In this document: one piece after another, positions 19,180 to 27,075 of the stretch
Layout: every line of letters begins with the position of its first letter
How positions within the stretch are numbered: position 1 is the first letter of the stretch
Assembly (NCBI RefSeq): GCF_004345365.1
Contig: NZ_SLVF01000019.1
Location: 1-64,000 of the forward strand
DNA: 64,000 nt
Origin: Kribbella sp. VKM Ac-2568
GTDB lineage: Bacteria; Actinomycetota; Actinomycetes; Propionibacteriales; Kribbellaceae
Reading direction: 5' to 3'
Notes under the pieces: generated by a model
The model's input: the letters and a program-made list of their open reading frames with translations, nothing else
What the model was told of the DNA's origin: nothing
Database searches by the model: none
Translations under genes and position numbers: made by a program

Positions 19180-20589
19180 TTACTTCACCTTGAGCCGGAG
19201 CAGGGTTGCAGCGCCGGGTGCGAGGTTCACCGGTACGGCGCTGCCGCGCTGCGCGCCGAACTGCTTCGAGATCGCCTGGAACACCTCGACCCCGTAGACC
19301 TTGGCCGGGTCGACCGTCACCGTCGCGCGGGTGCTGGCGCTGTGGGACCGGTTCGCCACCAGCAGCCAGCGATCCTTGACCGCGGTGTCGCGGCTGCGGA
19401 AGGTGCCCACGACAACTGGTTGCTCGGAGATCCCGGTGACCAGCTCGGTCGGGGTGAAGCCGACGGCCCCGTTCGGCAACGGCGTCTCGTTGGCGTGCAC
19501 GACCGACTCGGACACCAACGGCTTGAGCTCGCGCCCGACCTGGTGGAGCCAGGTGGTGTTGATCTTCTTGGCCGCGGCGTACCGGCTGGTGCGCTGGCCG
19601 TCCACGGTGATCAGCGCGGGCCCGAACCCCTCGCCGCGCGCCGCCTCAGGGGTCCAGTAGGTGAAGTACTGGATGCCCTTGGCGCCGTAGGCGAGGCTGA
19701 CGTTGACCTGCCAGAGCAGCTCGGCCGCGGTCGGCTCCCGATGCCCGTTGTAGGCCAGAGTCTGGATGAACACCCACGCCGGTACGTCGCCTCGCAGCGC
19801 GGCGTCTCGCACGATCGCCCAGTTGTGGAAGTAGTTCGCGTCCTCGCGGCCCTCGGAGAGCAGCGGATAGCGGTCGAACGAGACGAGCGACGGCTTCACC
19901 ACGTCGACGAAGTCCCGGTAGTAGTTCGGATCGTCCGACGGGAACAGGTTGATGTAGGGCAGCAACTGCGGCGCGAGCTCCCGCGAGACGGCCAGCGTCT
20001 TGGCGAGCGTGCCGAACCAGCCCGGCCCGGGTTCGTCGTAGAAGTTGAAGCCGGCGAGCGACGAGAACGGGCCGTAGGCATCCCTGGCCCGGGTGTAGAA
20101 CTCGCGCGCCTCGGCCGGTGTGATGGTGAGGAAGTCGGCCGGGTTGTCGGAGATGGCGAACCAGCGGGACATGTTGCGGATCTGGATGTCGTCCGAGATC
20201 AGCATCTGCAACCCGGCGTCACGGGCCAGACCGAGCTGGTACTGGAAGATGTTGCCGTCACCCGCGTAGTTGCCCGAGATGACGAAGTCGAACCCGGCCT
20301 CGGCGATCTCGGTGAAGCGCTCCGGCGTACTGGCGTAGGGATGCGGCGGCCAGAACAACCCGACCGGGAACTCCGCGCCGCCGGTCAGCGGCAGGGTGTC
20401 GGGCGACGGGATCGCCGCAGCGTCGATTGCAGCATTGGTGCCTGCAGCAACGTTTGCGACTGAGGTGCCGGTTGAGGCCGCTGCGGTGCCAGCGGTGGCA
20501 CCGGCTGCTGCTAGCGAGGCAGCGGTTGCGCCGGCGCCGAGTAGCAGGGTGCGGCGGCTGGGGCCGAGGATCCGGTGGGGGCTTTGCAT
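19180..20589 (-). CDS. Tat-exported glycosidase-like (TIM-barrel) protein
   Basis: 469 aa. Twin-arginine signal peptide (PSRRTLLLGAGATAASLAAA) followed by an Ala/Thr-rich linker. The mature part resembles glycoside hydrolase TIM barrels: GLFWPPHPY, AEAGFDFVISGNYAGDG, FNFYDEPGPGWF (candidate acid/base Glu), VSFDRYPLL, GAKGIQYFTYWTP, then a small beta-rich C-terminal domain. Exact GH family and substrate cannot be named. GGAGGAGAACC precedes ATG 20589. It follows an RpiR-type regulator by 93 bp in the same direction, so the pair may be a sugar-responsive unit. Confidence 0.75.
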   Translation of the reverse strand: MQSPHRILGPSRRTLLLGAGATAASLAAAGATAGTAAASTGTSVANVAAGTNAAIDAAAIPSPDTLPLTGGAEFPVGLFWPPHPYASTPERFTEIAEAGFDFVISGNYAGDGNIFQYQLGLARDAGLQMLISDDIQIRNMSRWFAISDNPADFLTITPAEAREFYTRARDAYGPFSSLAGFNFYDEPGPGWFGTLAKTLAVSRELAPQLLPYINLFPSDDPNYYRDFVDVVKPSLVSFDRYPLLSEGREDANYFHNWAIVRDAALRGDVPAWVFIQTLAYNGHREPTAAELLWQVNVSLAYGAKGIQYFTYWTPEAARGEGFGPALITVDGQRTSRYAAAKKINTTWLHQVGRELKPLVSESVVHANETPLPNGAVGFTPTELVTGISEQPVVVGTFRSRDTAVKDRWLLVANRSHSASTRATVTVDPAKVYGVEVFQAISKQFGAQRGSAVPVNLAPGAATLLRLKVK

Positions 20590-20634
20590 GGTTCTCCTCC
20601 AAGGGCGGTCGAGGGAGTTCTGCTGAGGTGTTGC

Positions 20635-20682
20635 TCTGGCTCTGGCTCTGGCTCTGACTCTGGCTATGGCAATGGCATTGGC
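20635..20682. repeat. Hexanucleotide tandem repeat between RpiR and glycosidase genes
   Basis: Eight consecutive 6-bp units on the plus strand: TCTGGC three times, TCTGAC, TCTGGC, then TATGGC, AATGGC, ATTGGC. The array ends exactly at the RpiR stop codon (20683-20685). Coding potential read through on the minus strand would be an Ala-x dipeptide repeat. Confidence 0.9.
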
Positions 20683-21570
20683 TCAGTTGGCGCGCCTGGT
20701 GCGGTGGGTGGCGACGGCGTCGGCGGTGACGTCGAAGGCCTGTTCGGCCAGCGGGTAGTCCCGTTGCGCGACCCCGATGTAGATCGCGTCGAGCACGATC
20801 ATCTGGGCGTGCCGCCCGGCCATCCCGCCGGTCCGGAAGGTGACATCCCGGGCAGCCGTGACCAGCACGATGTCCGCGGCCCGCGCCAACGGCGACCGCG
20901 GATAGTTGGTGATGGCAACGGTCCGGGCTCCTTGCCGCCCGGCCCGCTGCAGCGGTTCCAGTACTTCGATCGTCTCGCCGCTGTGCGAGATGCCGACGGC
21001 GACATCGCCCGCACCGAGCAACGCGGCACTCGTGAGCGCGTTGTGGACATCGCTCCAGCAGTTCGCGCCACGCCCGATCCGGTGCAACCGCAGCCGCAGG
21101 TCCTCCGCGACGCAGGCGGATCCGGCCACGGAGTACAGGTCGATCCGGCGGGCGTCGGAGATCGCCCGGACCGCTTCGCCGAGAGCGTCGAGATCGAGTG
21201 CCGCGACGGTGTCCTCGAGCGCCCGGGTGTCGGCCCGCAGCAAGGTGCGAACCACCTCACCGAGGCTGTCGTCCGGCCCGACCTCGGACCCGGTCCCCCG
21301 CTCCCAGCTCGTACTGCTCCGGCCGCTCTCGGCAGCCAACGTCAGCCGCAGCTCGGCGTACCCACTGAGCCCGAGAGCAAGGCAGAACCGGGTCACGCTC
21401 GGCAAGGAGATGCCGCACCGAGCGGCGAGCTCGCCGATCGTCGACGACGCCACCGCACCCGGATCACGCAGTACCTCGTTCGCGACGCGAACCTGCGCCG
21501 GGCTCAACGCCGGCAACAACCCATGGATGCGCGCCTCGAGACTCGGCGGCGGCGACTCCACAACACTCAC
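20683..21570 (-). CDS. MurR/RpiR family transcriptional regulator
   Basis: 295 aa: an N-terminal HTH_6 domain (AQVRVANEVLRDPGAVASST, GISLPSVTRFCLALGLSGYA) and a C-terminal SIS sugar-phosphate-binding domain (RIDLYSVAGSACVAEDLRLR, GDVAVGISHSGETIEVLEPL, ILVTAARDV-like region). These regulators respond to phosphosugars such as MurNAc-6-P or GlcN-6-P. A 25-bp near-perfect palindrome abuts its start codon, fitting autoregulation. The downstream gene on the same strand encodes an exported glycosidase-like protein, the likely target. Confidence 0.9.
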   Translation of the reverse strand: MSVVESPPPSLEARIHGLLPALSPAQVRVANEVLRDPGAVASSTIGELAARCGISLPSVTRFCLALGLSGYAELRLTLAAESGRSSTSWERGTGSEVGPDDSLGEVVRTLLRADTRALEDTVAALDLDALGEAVRAISDARRIDLYSVAGSACVAEDLRLRLHRIGRGANCWSDVHNALTSAALLGAGDVAVGISHSGETIEVLEPLQRAGRQGARTVAITNYPRSPLARAADIVLVTAARDVTFRTGGMAGRHAQMIVLDAIYIGVAQRDYPLAEQAFDVTADAVATHRTRRAN

Positions 21571-21595
21571 GTGAATGATTCTCAGAATCTTTCAC
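21571..21595 (-). promoter_or_regulatory. 25-bp palindrome, probable RpiR operator
   Basis: GTGAATGATTCT (21571-21582), one central C, AGAATCTTTCAC (21584-21595): 11 of 12 positions pair. It begins at the base next to the RpiR start codon, so a bound dimer would block translation initiation or transcription. RpiR-family operators are commonly AT-rich inverted repeats with GAA/TTC arms. Confidence 0.65.
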
Positions 21596-21632
21596 CACAA
21601 CTGTCAATAGTTCACAGCAACCGGATCCCGAT

Positions 21633-21687
21633 CGGGCCTCATTCGGGCCTCCACCGGGCCTCCACCGGGCCTTCACCGGGCCTTCAT
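21633..21687. repeat. Five 11-bp direct repeats (CGGGCCTYCAY)
   Basis: Copies begin at 21633, 21644, 21655, 21666 and 21677: CGGGCCTCATT, CGGGCCTCCAC twice, CGGGCCTTCAC, CGGGCCTTCAT, then a partial CGGACCC. The 11-bp period places every copy on nearly the same DNA face. It lies between the RpiR promoter and the DUF222/HNH gene. Confidence 0.9.
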
Positions 21688-21873
21688 CGGACCCGATTCC
21701 ACCGAGCCAGGCTCGACACCACCCACACGCGCGCGACCAGTGGCTGCCCCGGCTTGTGGACAACTTGGCCGGATCCGTAGCCTCCGTTCAGTTCCGGTCA
21801 ATCTTCGGAATCCCTTGTAAATAAGGGCCTTCCGGACCGGAAACTGTCGGAGGCGGCATCTAGGGTCTGGGGT

Positions 21874-23715
21874 ATGGAGATCTTGGGCGAGCGGCCGGTG
21901 TGGTCGATGAGCGACAGCGAGCAGCTGTCGGCTCTCGACGCGGTCCACGCCGAGATCTCCCGGCTGCAGACCTACCGTCTGCAGGTCCTGGCCGCCTACG
22001 ACGCGACCGGCCACGCCGCCACCCTCGGCGCGGGTGACACCGCGAGGCTGCTCGCGTTCCGGCACCGCCTGGACCCGGGCGTGATCAAGCGTGACCTGGC
22101 CTTGGCCAAGGCGCTGCGCAAATACCCCGCCGTCACCAACGCCCTGCCAGCCACCGGCGTCGGGGATCCGGCAGACGCCAATCCGGACCAGCCGGACAGC
22201 GAGCCGGACAGCGAGCCGGACAGCGAGCCGGGCGGGGAGCCGGGTGGTGAGCCGGGCGTGGAGGCCGAAGCCGATGCAGTGGTGTTGTCTCCGGCGCAGG
22301 CCGCGGCGATCGTGGCCGAACTGGAGAACGTGCCCAAGACCGTCGCGGTCGAGGACCTGGCCGTGGCCGAACAACAACTCGTCGCCCTAGGCCGCCACTT
22401 CAACCCGTCGGAACTGCGCAAGGCCGCCCGCCGGGTCCGCGACCTGCTGGACGCCGACGGCCCCGCACCGGAAGAGGACAAGGCCTATGCCCGGGAAGAG
22501 TTGCGGGTGAGGCCGGCGGACCGGGGTGTCAAGTTCAGCGGCTACCTGGCCAACGAGAACGCCGAACTGTTCCAGTCCCTCATCCTCGATGGTTCGAAGC
22601 CGCGCAAGACCGTCACCGGTGAACTGGACCCGCGCTCACCGGACAAGCGCCGCGCCGACGCCCTCACCGACATCCTCAACGTCGCCTCCAACGCCATCAC
22701 CACCGCCACCGCGGCTGACACCGCCGGAGCATCCGACCCGGGCAGCGCGCCCGGGACCGCCGAGCTCTCCACCAGTCCCGACGAGGCTCCTGCCGCCGGG
22801 CGCGCCGCCGAGACCGGTACCGCCGGCCGAGGCACCGCCGGCCGTGGCGCCGCCACGAGTGGTGCTGCCACGAGTGGTGCTGCGGCGGAGGCCGGGCACG
22901 GCCCGAAGGCACACATCACGATCACCATCGACCTCAAAGACCTGACCGACGCCGGAGCCCACGCGGTCGGCACCCTGGTGCACGGCGAAGGACTGTCCGC
23001 GGGCGCGATCCGCCGGCTGGCGTGCGAGGCGCAGATCATCCCGATCGTGCTCGGCGCCAACTCCGAACCCCTCGACGTCGCCATGGCCCAACGCTTCGTC
23101 AACCGCGCCATCCGCCGCGCCCTGAACGCCCGCGACAAAGGCTGCGTCGTGTGCAAGGCCCCGCCGATCTTCTGCGACGCCCACCACCTGATCTCCTGGA
23201 TCGACAACGGCCCCACCGCCCTGACCAACCTGGTCCTGCTCTGCCGCCGCCACCACATCGACACCCACCACGGCCACTGGACCATCACCCTCCACCACGG
23301 CACCGTCACCGTCGCCAGACCCACCTGGGCCGAACCCAGCCCCACCACCACCAGAACCCGCTACCGCAGACCCATCCACAGTCTTGCCAGCAGCACACCC
23401 GCCAGCAGCAGCTACGGCGGCCGCGGGCTGCTGCCCAGCCATGCCCGAAACAGCGCCCACCAGCCACCACGCACCACCGCCGCGACTGGCGCAGTCGCAC
23501 AGTTCGACCCCTGGTGTGACACCGACCCGCCCGAACCACGCTCCGGCAAACAGACCCGTCCACCCGACGACCCGACCCCAGGTCAGCGGGCCCTGCACCA
23601 CGCCGACAACCCGCCACCGGCCACCGCCACCGATGACCGGGATTGGGACTGGCGCCCTTCCGTCACGGGGTTCACGGAGCCCAGGCCAGGACCGCCGTGC
23701 GCCCGACCGGGCTGA
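21874..23715 (+). CDS. DUF222/HNH endonuclease family protein (13E12-like)
   Basis: 613 aa. N-terminal DUF222 domain, split by an acidic SEPDSEPDSEPGGEPGGEPG repeat near residue 110 and an Ala/Gly/Thr-rich stretch near residues 280-345. HNH motif at residues ~424-468: CVVC, then CDAHHLISWIDNGPTALTNL and LCRRHHIDTHHGHW, with the Cys pairs and His/Asn needed for a Zn-stabilised nuclease. A ~130-residue Pro/Thr/Arg-rich tail follows. These multi-copy genes are common in actinobacteria, including the 13E12 family of mycobacteria, and are suspected mobile elements; function unproven. Start chosen at ATG 21874, matching the conserved N-terminus. Confidence 0.9.
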   Translation: MEILGERPVWSMSDSEQLSALDAVHAEISRLQTYRLQVLAAYDATGHAATLGAGDTARLLAFRHRLDPGVIKRDLALAKALRKYPAVTNALPATGVGDPADANPDQPDSEPDSEPDSEPGGEPGGEPGVEAEADAVVLSPAQAAAIVAELENVPKTVAVEDLAVAEQQLVALGRHFNPSELRKAARRVRDLLDADGPAPEEDKAYAREELRVRPADRGVKFSGYLANENAELFQSLILDGSKPRKTVTGELDPRSPDKRRADALTDILNVASNAITTATAADTAGASDPGSAPGTAELSTSPDEAPAAGRAAETGTAGRGTAGRGAATSGAATSGAAAEAGHGPKAHITITIDLKDLTDAGAHAVGTLVHGEGLSAGAIRRLACEAQIIPIVLGANSEPLDVAMAQRFVNRAIRRALNARDKGCVVCKAPPIFCDAHHLISWIDNGPTALTNLVLLCRRHHIDTHHGHWTITLHHGTVTVARPTWAEPSPTTTRTRYRRPIHSLASSTPASSSYGGRGLLPSHARNSAHQPPRTTAATGAVAQFDPWCDTDPPEPRSGKQTRPPDDPTPGQRALHHADNPPPATATDDRDWDWRPSVTGFTEPRPGPPCARPG

Positions 23716-24230
23716 CGGTCCCACGACGCAGCGCACCTCGTGCGGACAGGGCAACCGAAGATCACGCCACGCCGGGCGAGGCTGTCGTACGCCCGCCCGC
23801 CCCCGACAGCCAGCATCGCGGATCTACCTACCTGACTGGCCCGCACCACGAACCCACCCACCCGACCGACCCGCACCACGGACCCACCCCGCCGGACCGA
23901 CCCGCACCATGGACCCGCCCACCCCGACCGACCGACCGCACCCGCTCGCCTGTCTGACTCGCATCAAGGATCCGGCCGTTTGACTGATCTGCCTGCGCGG
24001 CGGCCGGCGGCCGCACATGCGCGGCTGGGCGTCCTCACAGACGGCTTCCTGATCGCGCTGCACGGCTGGTGGGACACCTGCTCGCAGACAAAGCGAGCGG
24101 GTGGTGTCGAGGCGGTGGAACTCGCCTCGACACCACCCGTGCATGGTGGACCGGCGCGAAGACGGCGTCGTTGTGTCCGGCTACGCGGCGTCTAGGGAGC
24201 CACGCAGTACGGCTACTCGCTGTGGGAGTT
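23716..24230. other. Intergenic region with CCCGCACCAC repeats and two hairpins
   Basis: No credible gene in 515 bp. From ~23838 to ~23935 a degenerate ~27-bp unit containing GACCCGCACCA-GGACCC recurs three to four times. Further on are two adjacent hairpins (24080-24138, listed separately). The area separates convergent genes and may be the decayed remainder of the Pro/Thr-rich coding tail of an HNH gene. Confidence 0.6.
24080..24138. terminator. Tandem hairpins between convergent genes
   Basis: First hairpin: GCTCGC/GCGAGC with a 7-nt loop (24080-24098). Second: a perfect 16-bp stem, GGGTGGTGTCGAGGCG at 24099-24114 and its complement at 24123-24138, 8-nt loop. They lie between the HNH gene (plus) and the thioredoxin-like gene (minus), so could terminate both. 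Confidence 0.65.
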
Positions 24231-25208
24231 CTAGAACAGCGCGGCCATCAGTTTGCGGCGTGCCTTGACTACGCGGTCGTCGTCGGCGCCGACCACCTCG
24301 AACAGCTCGAGCAGGTGGAGCCGGACGGTGTCCCGCTCGTCGCCCGCGGTCAGCTGGATCGTCTTGATCAGCCGGTTGAACGCGTCTTCGACGTGACCGC
24401 CCATCAGGTCCACGTCGGCGACGAGTTGCTGCGCCTCGAGGTCGGTCGGGTTCTCCGCCGCGCGGGTGCGCACCTCGGCCGGGACGTCCCGGGTCCGCTT
24501 CACCAGCTGGACGCGGGCCAGCCCGGCCTTCGCCTCGGCGTCGGTCGGCGTCTCCTTGAGCAACGCCTCGTACGCCGCGATCGCGCCGTCCAGGTCACCC
24601 GCGCCGACGGCGTTCTCGGCCGCCTCATACCGCGGGTCCGGCTCGGGCTCGGCCTCCTCGGCGGGGCCCGCCGGGCCGACCGGGTCAGTCCGGCCGGTGA
24701 TGCCGTTGGCGACAGCGACGGTCAGCAACTGGTCGACGTACTGGCGGGCCTCGGCCTCGGCGACGGCTCCCTGGAAGAGCGGGACCACCTGACCGCGCAG
24801 TACGGCGATCACCAGCGGCACCGTCTGGACGCCGACCGCCTGGGCCAGCTGGGGGTTCGTGTCGATGTCGATCCGGGCCAGCAGGAACTTGCCGCCGTAC
24901 TCGGTGGAGAGTCTGACCAGCACCGGGCTGAGCGCGAGCGACGCCTCCGAGCGCGGCGACCAGAACTCGACGATCACCGGGACCTGGATCGAGCGCTCGA
25001 TCACGTCCGCCTGGAAGGTCGGCTCGGTCACGTTCAGCACGTACGGTCCGCCGGCGGCGGGAGCACCGCCCGGCGGGACTCCGGGAGCGCCCGGCGCGCC
25101 AGGGCCACCGGGACCGCTCGGTCCACCAGGCCGCGGCGGCGCGGGTGGTGGGTTGCGCAGGGACGACAGGTCGATCGCCCCAGGACGGGAGAAGTTTGAC
25201 TGGCTCAC
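24231..25208 (-). CDS. CXXC-less thioredoxin-fold/TPR co-chaperone (YbbN/CnoX-like)
   Basis: 325 aa. A Pro/Gly-rich N-terminal segment (residues ~20-52) precedes a thioredoxin domain (VTEPTFQADVIERS, PVIVEFWSPRSEASLALSP, VGVQTVPLVIAVLRGQ) and C-terminal tetratricopeptide-like repeats (YEAAENAVGAGDLDGAIAAY). The redox CXXC is replaced by SPRS, so no disulfide exchange is expected; YbbN/CnoX-type proteins act as chaperone holdases. Start at ATG 25208. Downstream of, and same strand as, the RCK channel-like gene. Confidence 0.85.
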   Translation of the reverse strand: MSQSNFSRPGAIDLSSLRNPPPAPPRPGGPSGPGGPGAPGAPGVPPGGAPAAGGPYVLNVTEPTFQADVIERSIQVPVIVEFWSPRSEASLALSPVLVRLSTEYGGKFLLARIDIDTNPQLAQAVGVQTVPLVIAVLRGQVVPLFQGAVAEAEARQYVDQLLTVAVANGITGRTDPVGPAGPAEEAEPEPDPRYEAAENAVGAGDLDGAIAAYEALLKETPTDAEAKAGLARVQLVKRTRDVPAEVRTRAAENPTDLEAQQLVADVDLMGGHVEDAFNRLIKTIQLTAGDERDTVRLHLLELFEVVGADDDRVVKARRKLMAALF

Positions 25209-25242
25209 CGCTGTCCTCGCATTCCGAGCTCACTACGAACGT

Positions 25243-27075
25243 TCATGGGTCCATCCTCTCCGACGACTCCGAACGGTGCGGAGCGCGGGTCGCCAGCAGC
25301 AGCCTCGCCAGCCCGCTCCGGGTGCCGGCGACGGCGATCCGGGTGCCCGGCCGGAGCGTCTTGTCGAACGCCGGGGACCAGTCCCACTCGCTGCTCTCCT
25401 GCCGGGCGAGCACCCGCAGACCGCCGGTCTCGTCCAGCTCGCCAAGGCGCTTGCCGACCGCGACGGAGTTCTGCTCGACCGAGACCTCGGTGAGCAGCAG
25501 CACTCGCCGACCGGCCGGGACAGTCGTCTGACTGCGCCGGTTCGCTACCGCGGCGGCGATCGCCGGCGCCACCAGCATCGACACGGACCGGCTGTGCCCG
25601 AGACCCAGCTGCCGCTCGACCCGCTGGGCCAGGTCGTGGTCGAACATCCGCATCGTGATCCGGGCGTCCGGGTTCAGCTCCCGGACCACCATCGCGGACT
25701 CGAGATTGGTGATGTCGCCGTTCGTGATCGCCAGCACCGACTGGCAGCGCTGCACACCGGCCGACCGCAGCGTCTCCTCGTTCGCGCTGTCCCCGATGAT
25801 CACCGGGATCCGCAACCGATGAGCCGTCTGTACTCCGGGGGCGTCGTCGTCCTGCTCGACGCCGATCACGGCGACACCGCGCTCGGCCAGGATCTCCAGC
25901 ACCCGGGCGCCGACCGTACCGAGTCCGCAGACGACCACGTGGTTCCTCGGCCGGCCGCGGACCCCGCCGATCACCCGGGACAGCCGGGCGCCGATCAGCG
26001 AGTCGACGATCACCGCGGTCAGCAACGCCATCAGCACGATCCCGGTCAGCTGGACCACGACGCCGGCCACCTTCGCCCACGGCTCGGCCTCGGAGAACTT
26101 GTCGTCCTCGATCCCGGCCGAGGTGACCGCGCCGGCGGCCAGGTAGAGCGCCCGGAGCCAGTCGATGTTCGCGATCCAGTGGGTCAGCCCGGTGCCGATC
26201 GCCACCAGTCCGGCCATCACCGCCACGATGATGCGGACCCGCCGGTCGAACACGTCGCGGGTCGCCATCAGCCAGCCGGCCCGGCGGACGTCCCTGGTGC
26301 GCCAGACGCTGCGAATACCGGTACCGAGGACGATGTCGCCGGCCGGGTCCGAGCTGTCGATGGGCAGCAGGTCGGGTGTCGCCGACGAGGTGGTGTCGGC
26401 GAGCACGGTCAGGTGCGGATCGCGGATCAGATCGGCCGGGCCCGCCACCATCCGGCGGCCGCCCAGCTCGACCCAGGTCAGCTCGTCGTCCTCCAGCGCG
26501 TCGGCGACGAAGGCCGGCGCCGCGAGCGACGGGCCCGAGATCACCACGCAGTCGCCCAGCAGGCTGTGCAACTGACCACCGAGGCGCGGGTTGACCATCT
26601 GCACGACGATCCGCAGGTTCGGGTCCATGTCGCGAGCGGTCAGCGCGGTGTGCACGTTGCGGACGTCGTCGGCGTCCAGCAGGACCAGCGCCCGGGCGCT
26701 CGACGCTTCGTCGCTCTCGGCATCGATTCCAGCCCGGCGCAAGATCGCCTCGCTGACCACCCGGACGCCCATCACGTGCGCGCCGAGCTCACCGATCCGC
26801 TCGAAGTGCCGCGAGGCCGGGTTGACGATCGCCGTGACGTGCTCGCCGGAAGTGACCAGCTCGGTGACGACCCGGAGCATAGTGCGGTCGGACCCGCAGA
26901 CCACCACGCCTCGGCCGTCCGGCGGCTGGGTCCCGCGCTGCGGCTGCCGGCCGCGGCGCCTCCCCGGTGGTGGTGGGGAGGCCTCCGCCTCGTCCTCAGA
27001 AGCGGGCGGGCTCTCGGTACTCGCCCCACTCGTCCCGAAGAACGTGACAGATTTCCCCCATCGTGGCCTCCGCAC
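25243..27075 (-). CDS. RCK-TM-RCK ion channel-like protein (CASTOR/DMI1-related)
   Basis: 610 aa. First NAD-binding TrkA-N/RCK domain at residues ~56-200 (GVVVCGSDRTMLRVV), two membrane helices at ~280-300 and ~335-362 flanking a pore-loop-like segment, and a second RCK domain from ~378 (VVVCGLGTVGARVLEIL, IPVIIGDSANEETL). The pore segment reads YLAAGAVTSAGIED where K+ channels have TVGYGD. The order recalls CASTOR/DMI1-type channels. The N-terminal ~50 residues are charged and proline-rich and overlap the end of the mutase gene by 80 bp, so the true start may be downstream. Membrane protein; ion specificity unknown. Confidence 0.75.
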   Translation of the reverse strand: MRRPRWGKSVTFFGTSGASTESPPASEDEAEASPPPPGRRRGRQPQRGTQPPDGRGVVVCGSDRTMLRVVTELVTSGEHVTAIVNPASRHFERIGELGAHVMGVRVVSEAILRRAGIDAESDEASSARALVLLDADDVRNVHTALTARDMDPNLRIVVQMVNPRLGGQLHSLLGDCVVISGPSLAAPAFVADALEDDELTWVELGGRRMVAGPADLIRDPHLTVLADTTSSATPDLLPIDSSDPAGDIVLGTGIRSVWRTRDVRRAGWLMATRDVFDRRVRIIVAVMAGLVAIGTGLTHWIANIDWLRALYLAAGAVTSAGIEDDKFSEAEPWAKVAGVVVQLTGIVLMALLTAVIVDSLIGARLSRVIGGVRGRPRNHVVVCGLGTVGARVLEILAERGVAVIGVEQDDDAPGVQTAHRLRIPVIIGDSANEETLRSAGVQRCQSVLAITNGDITNLESAMVVRELNPDARITMRMFDHDLAQRVERQLGLGHSRSVSMLVAPAIAAAVANRRSQTTVPAGRRVLLLTEVSVEQNSVAVGKRLGELDETGGLRVLARQESSEWDWSPAFDKTLRPGTRIAVAGTRSGLARLLLATRAPHRSESSERMDP

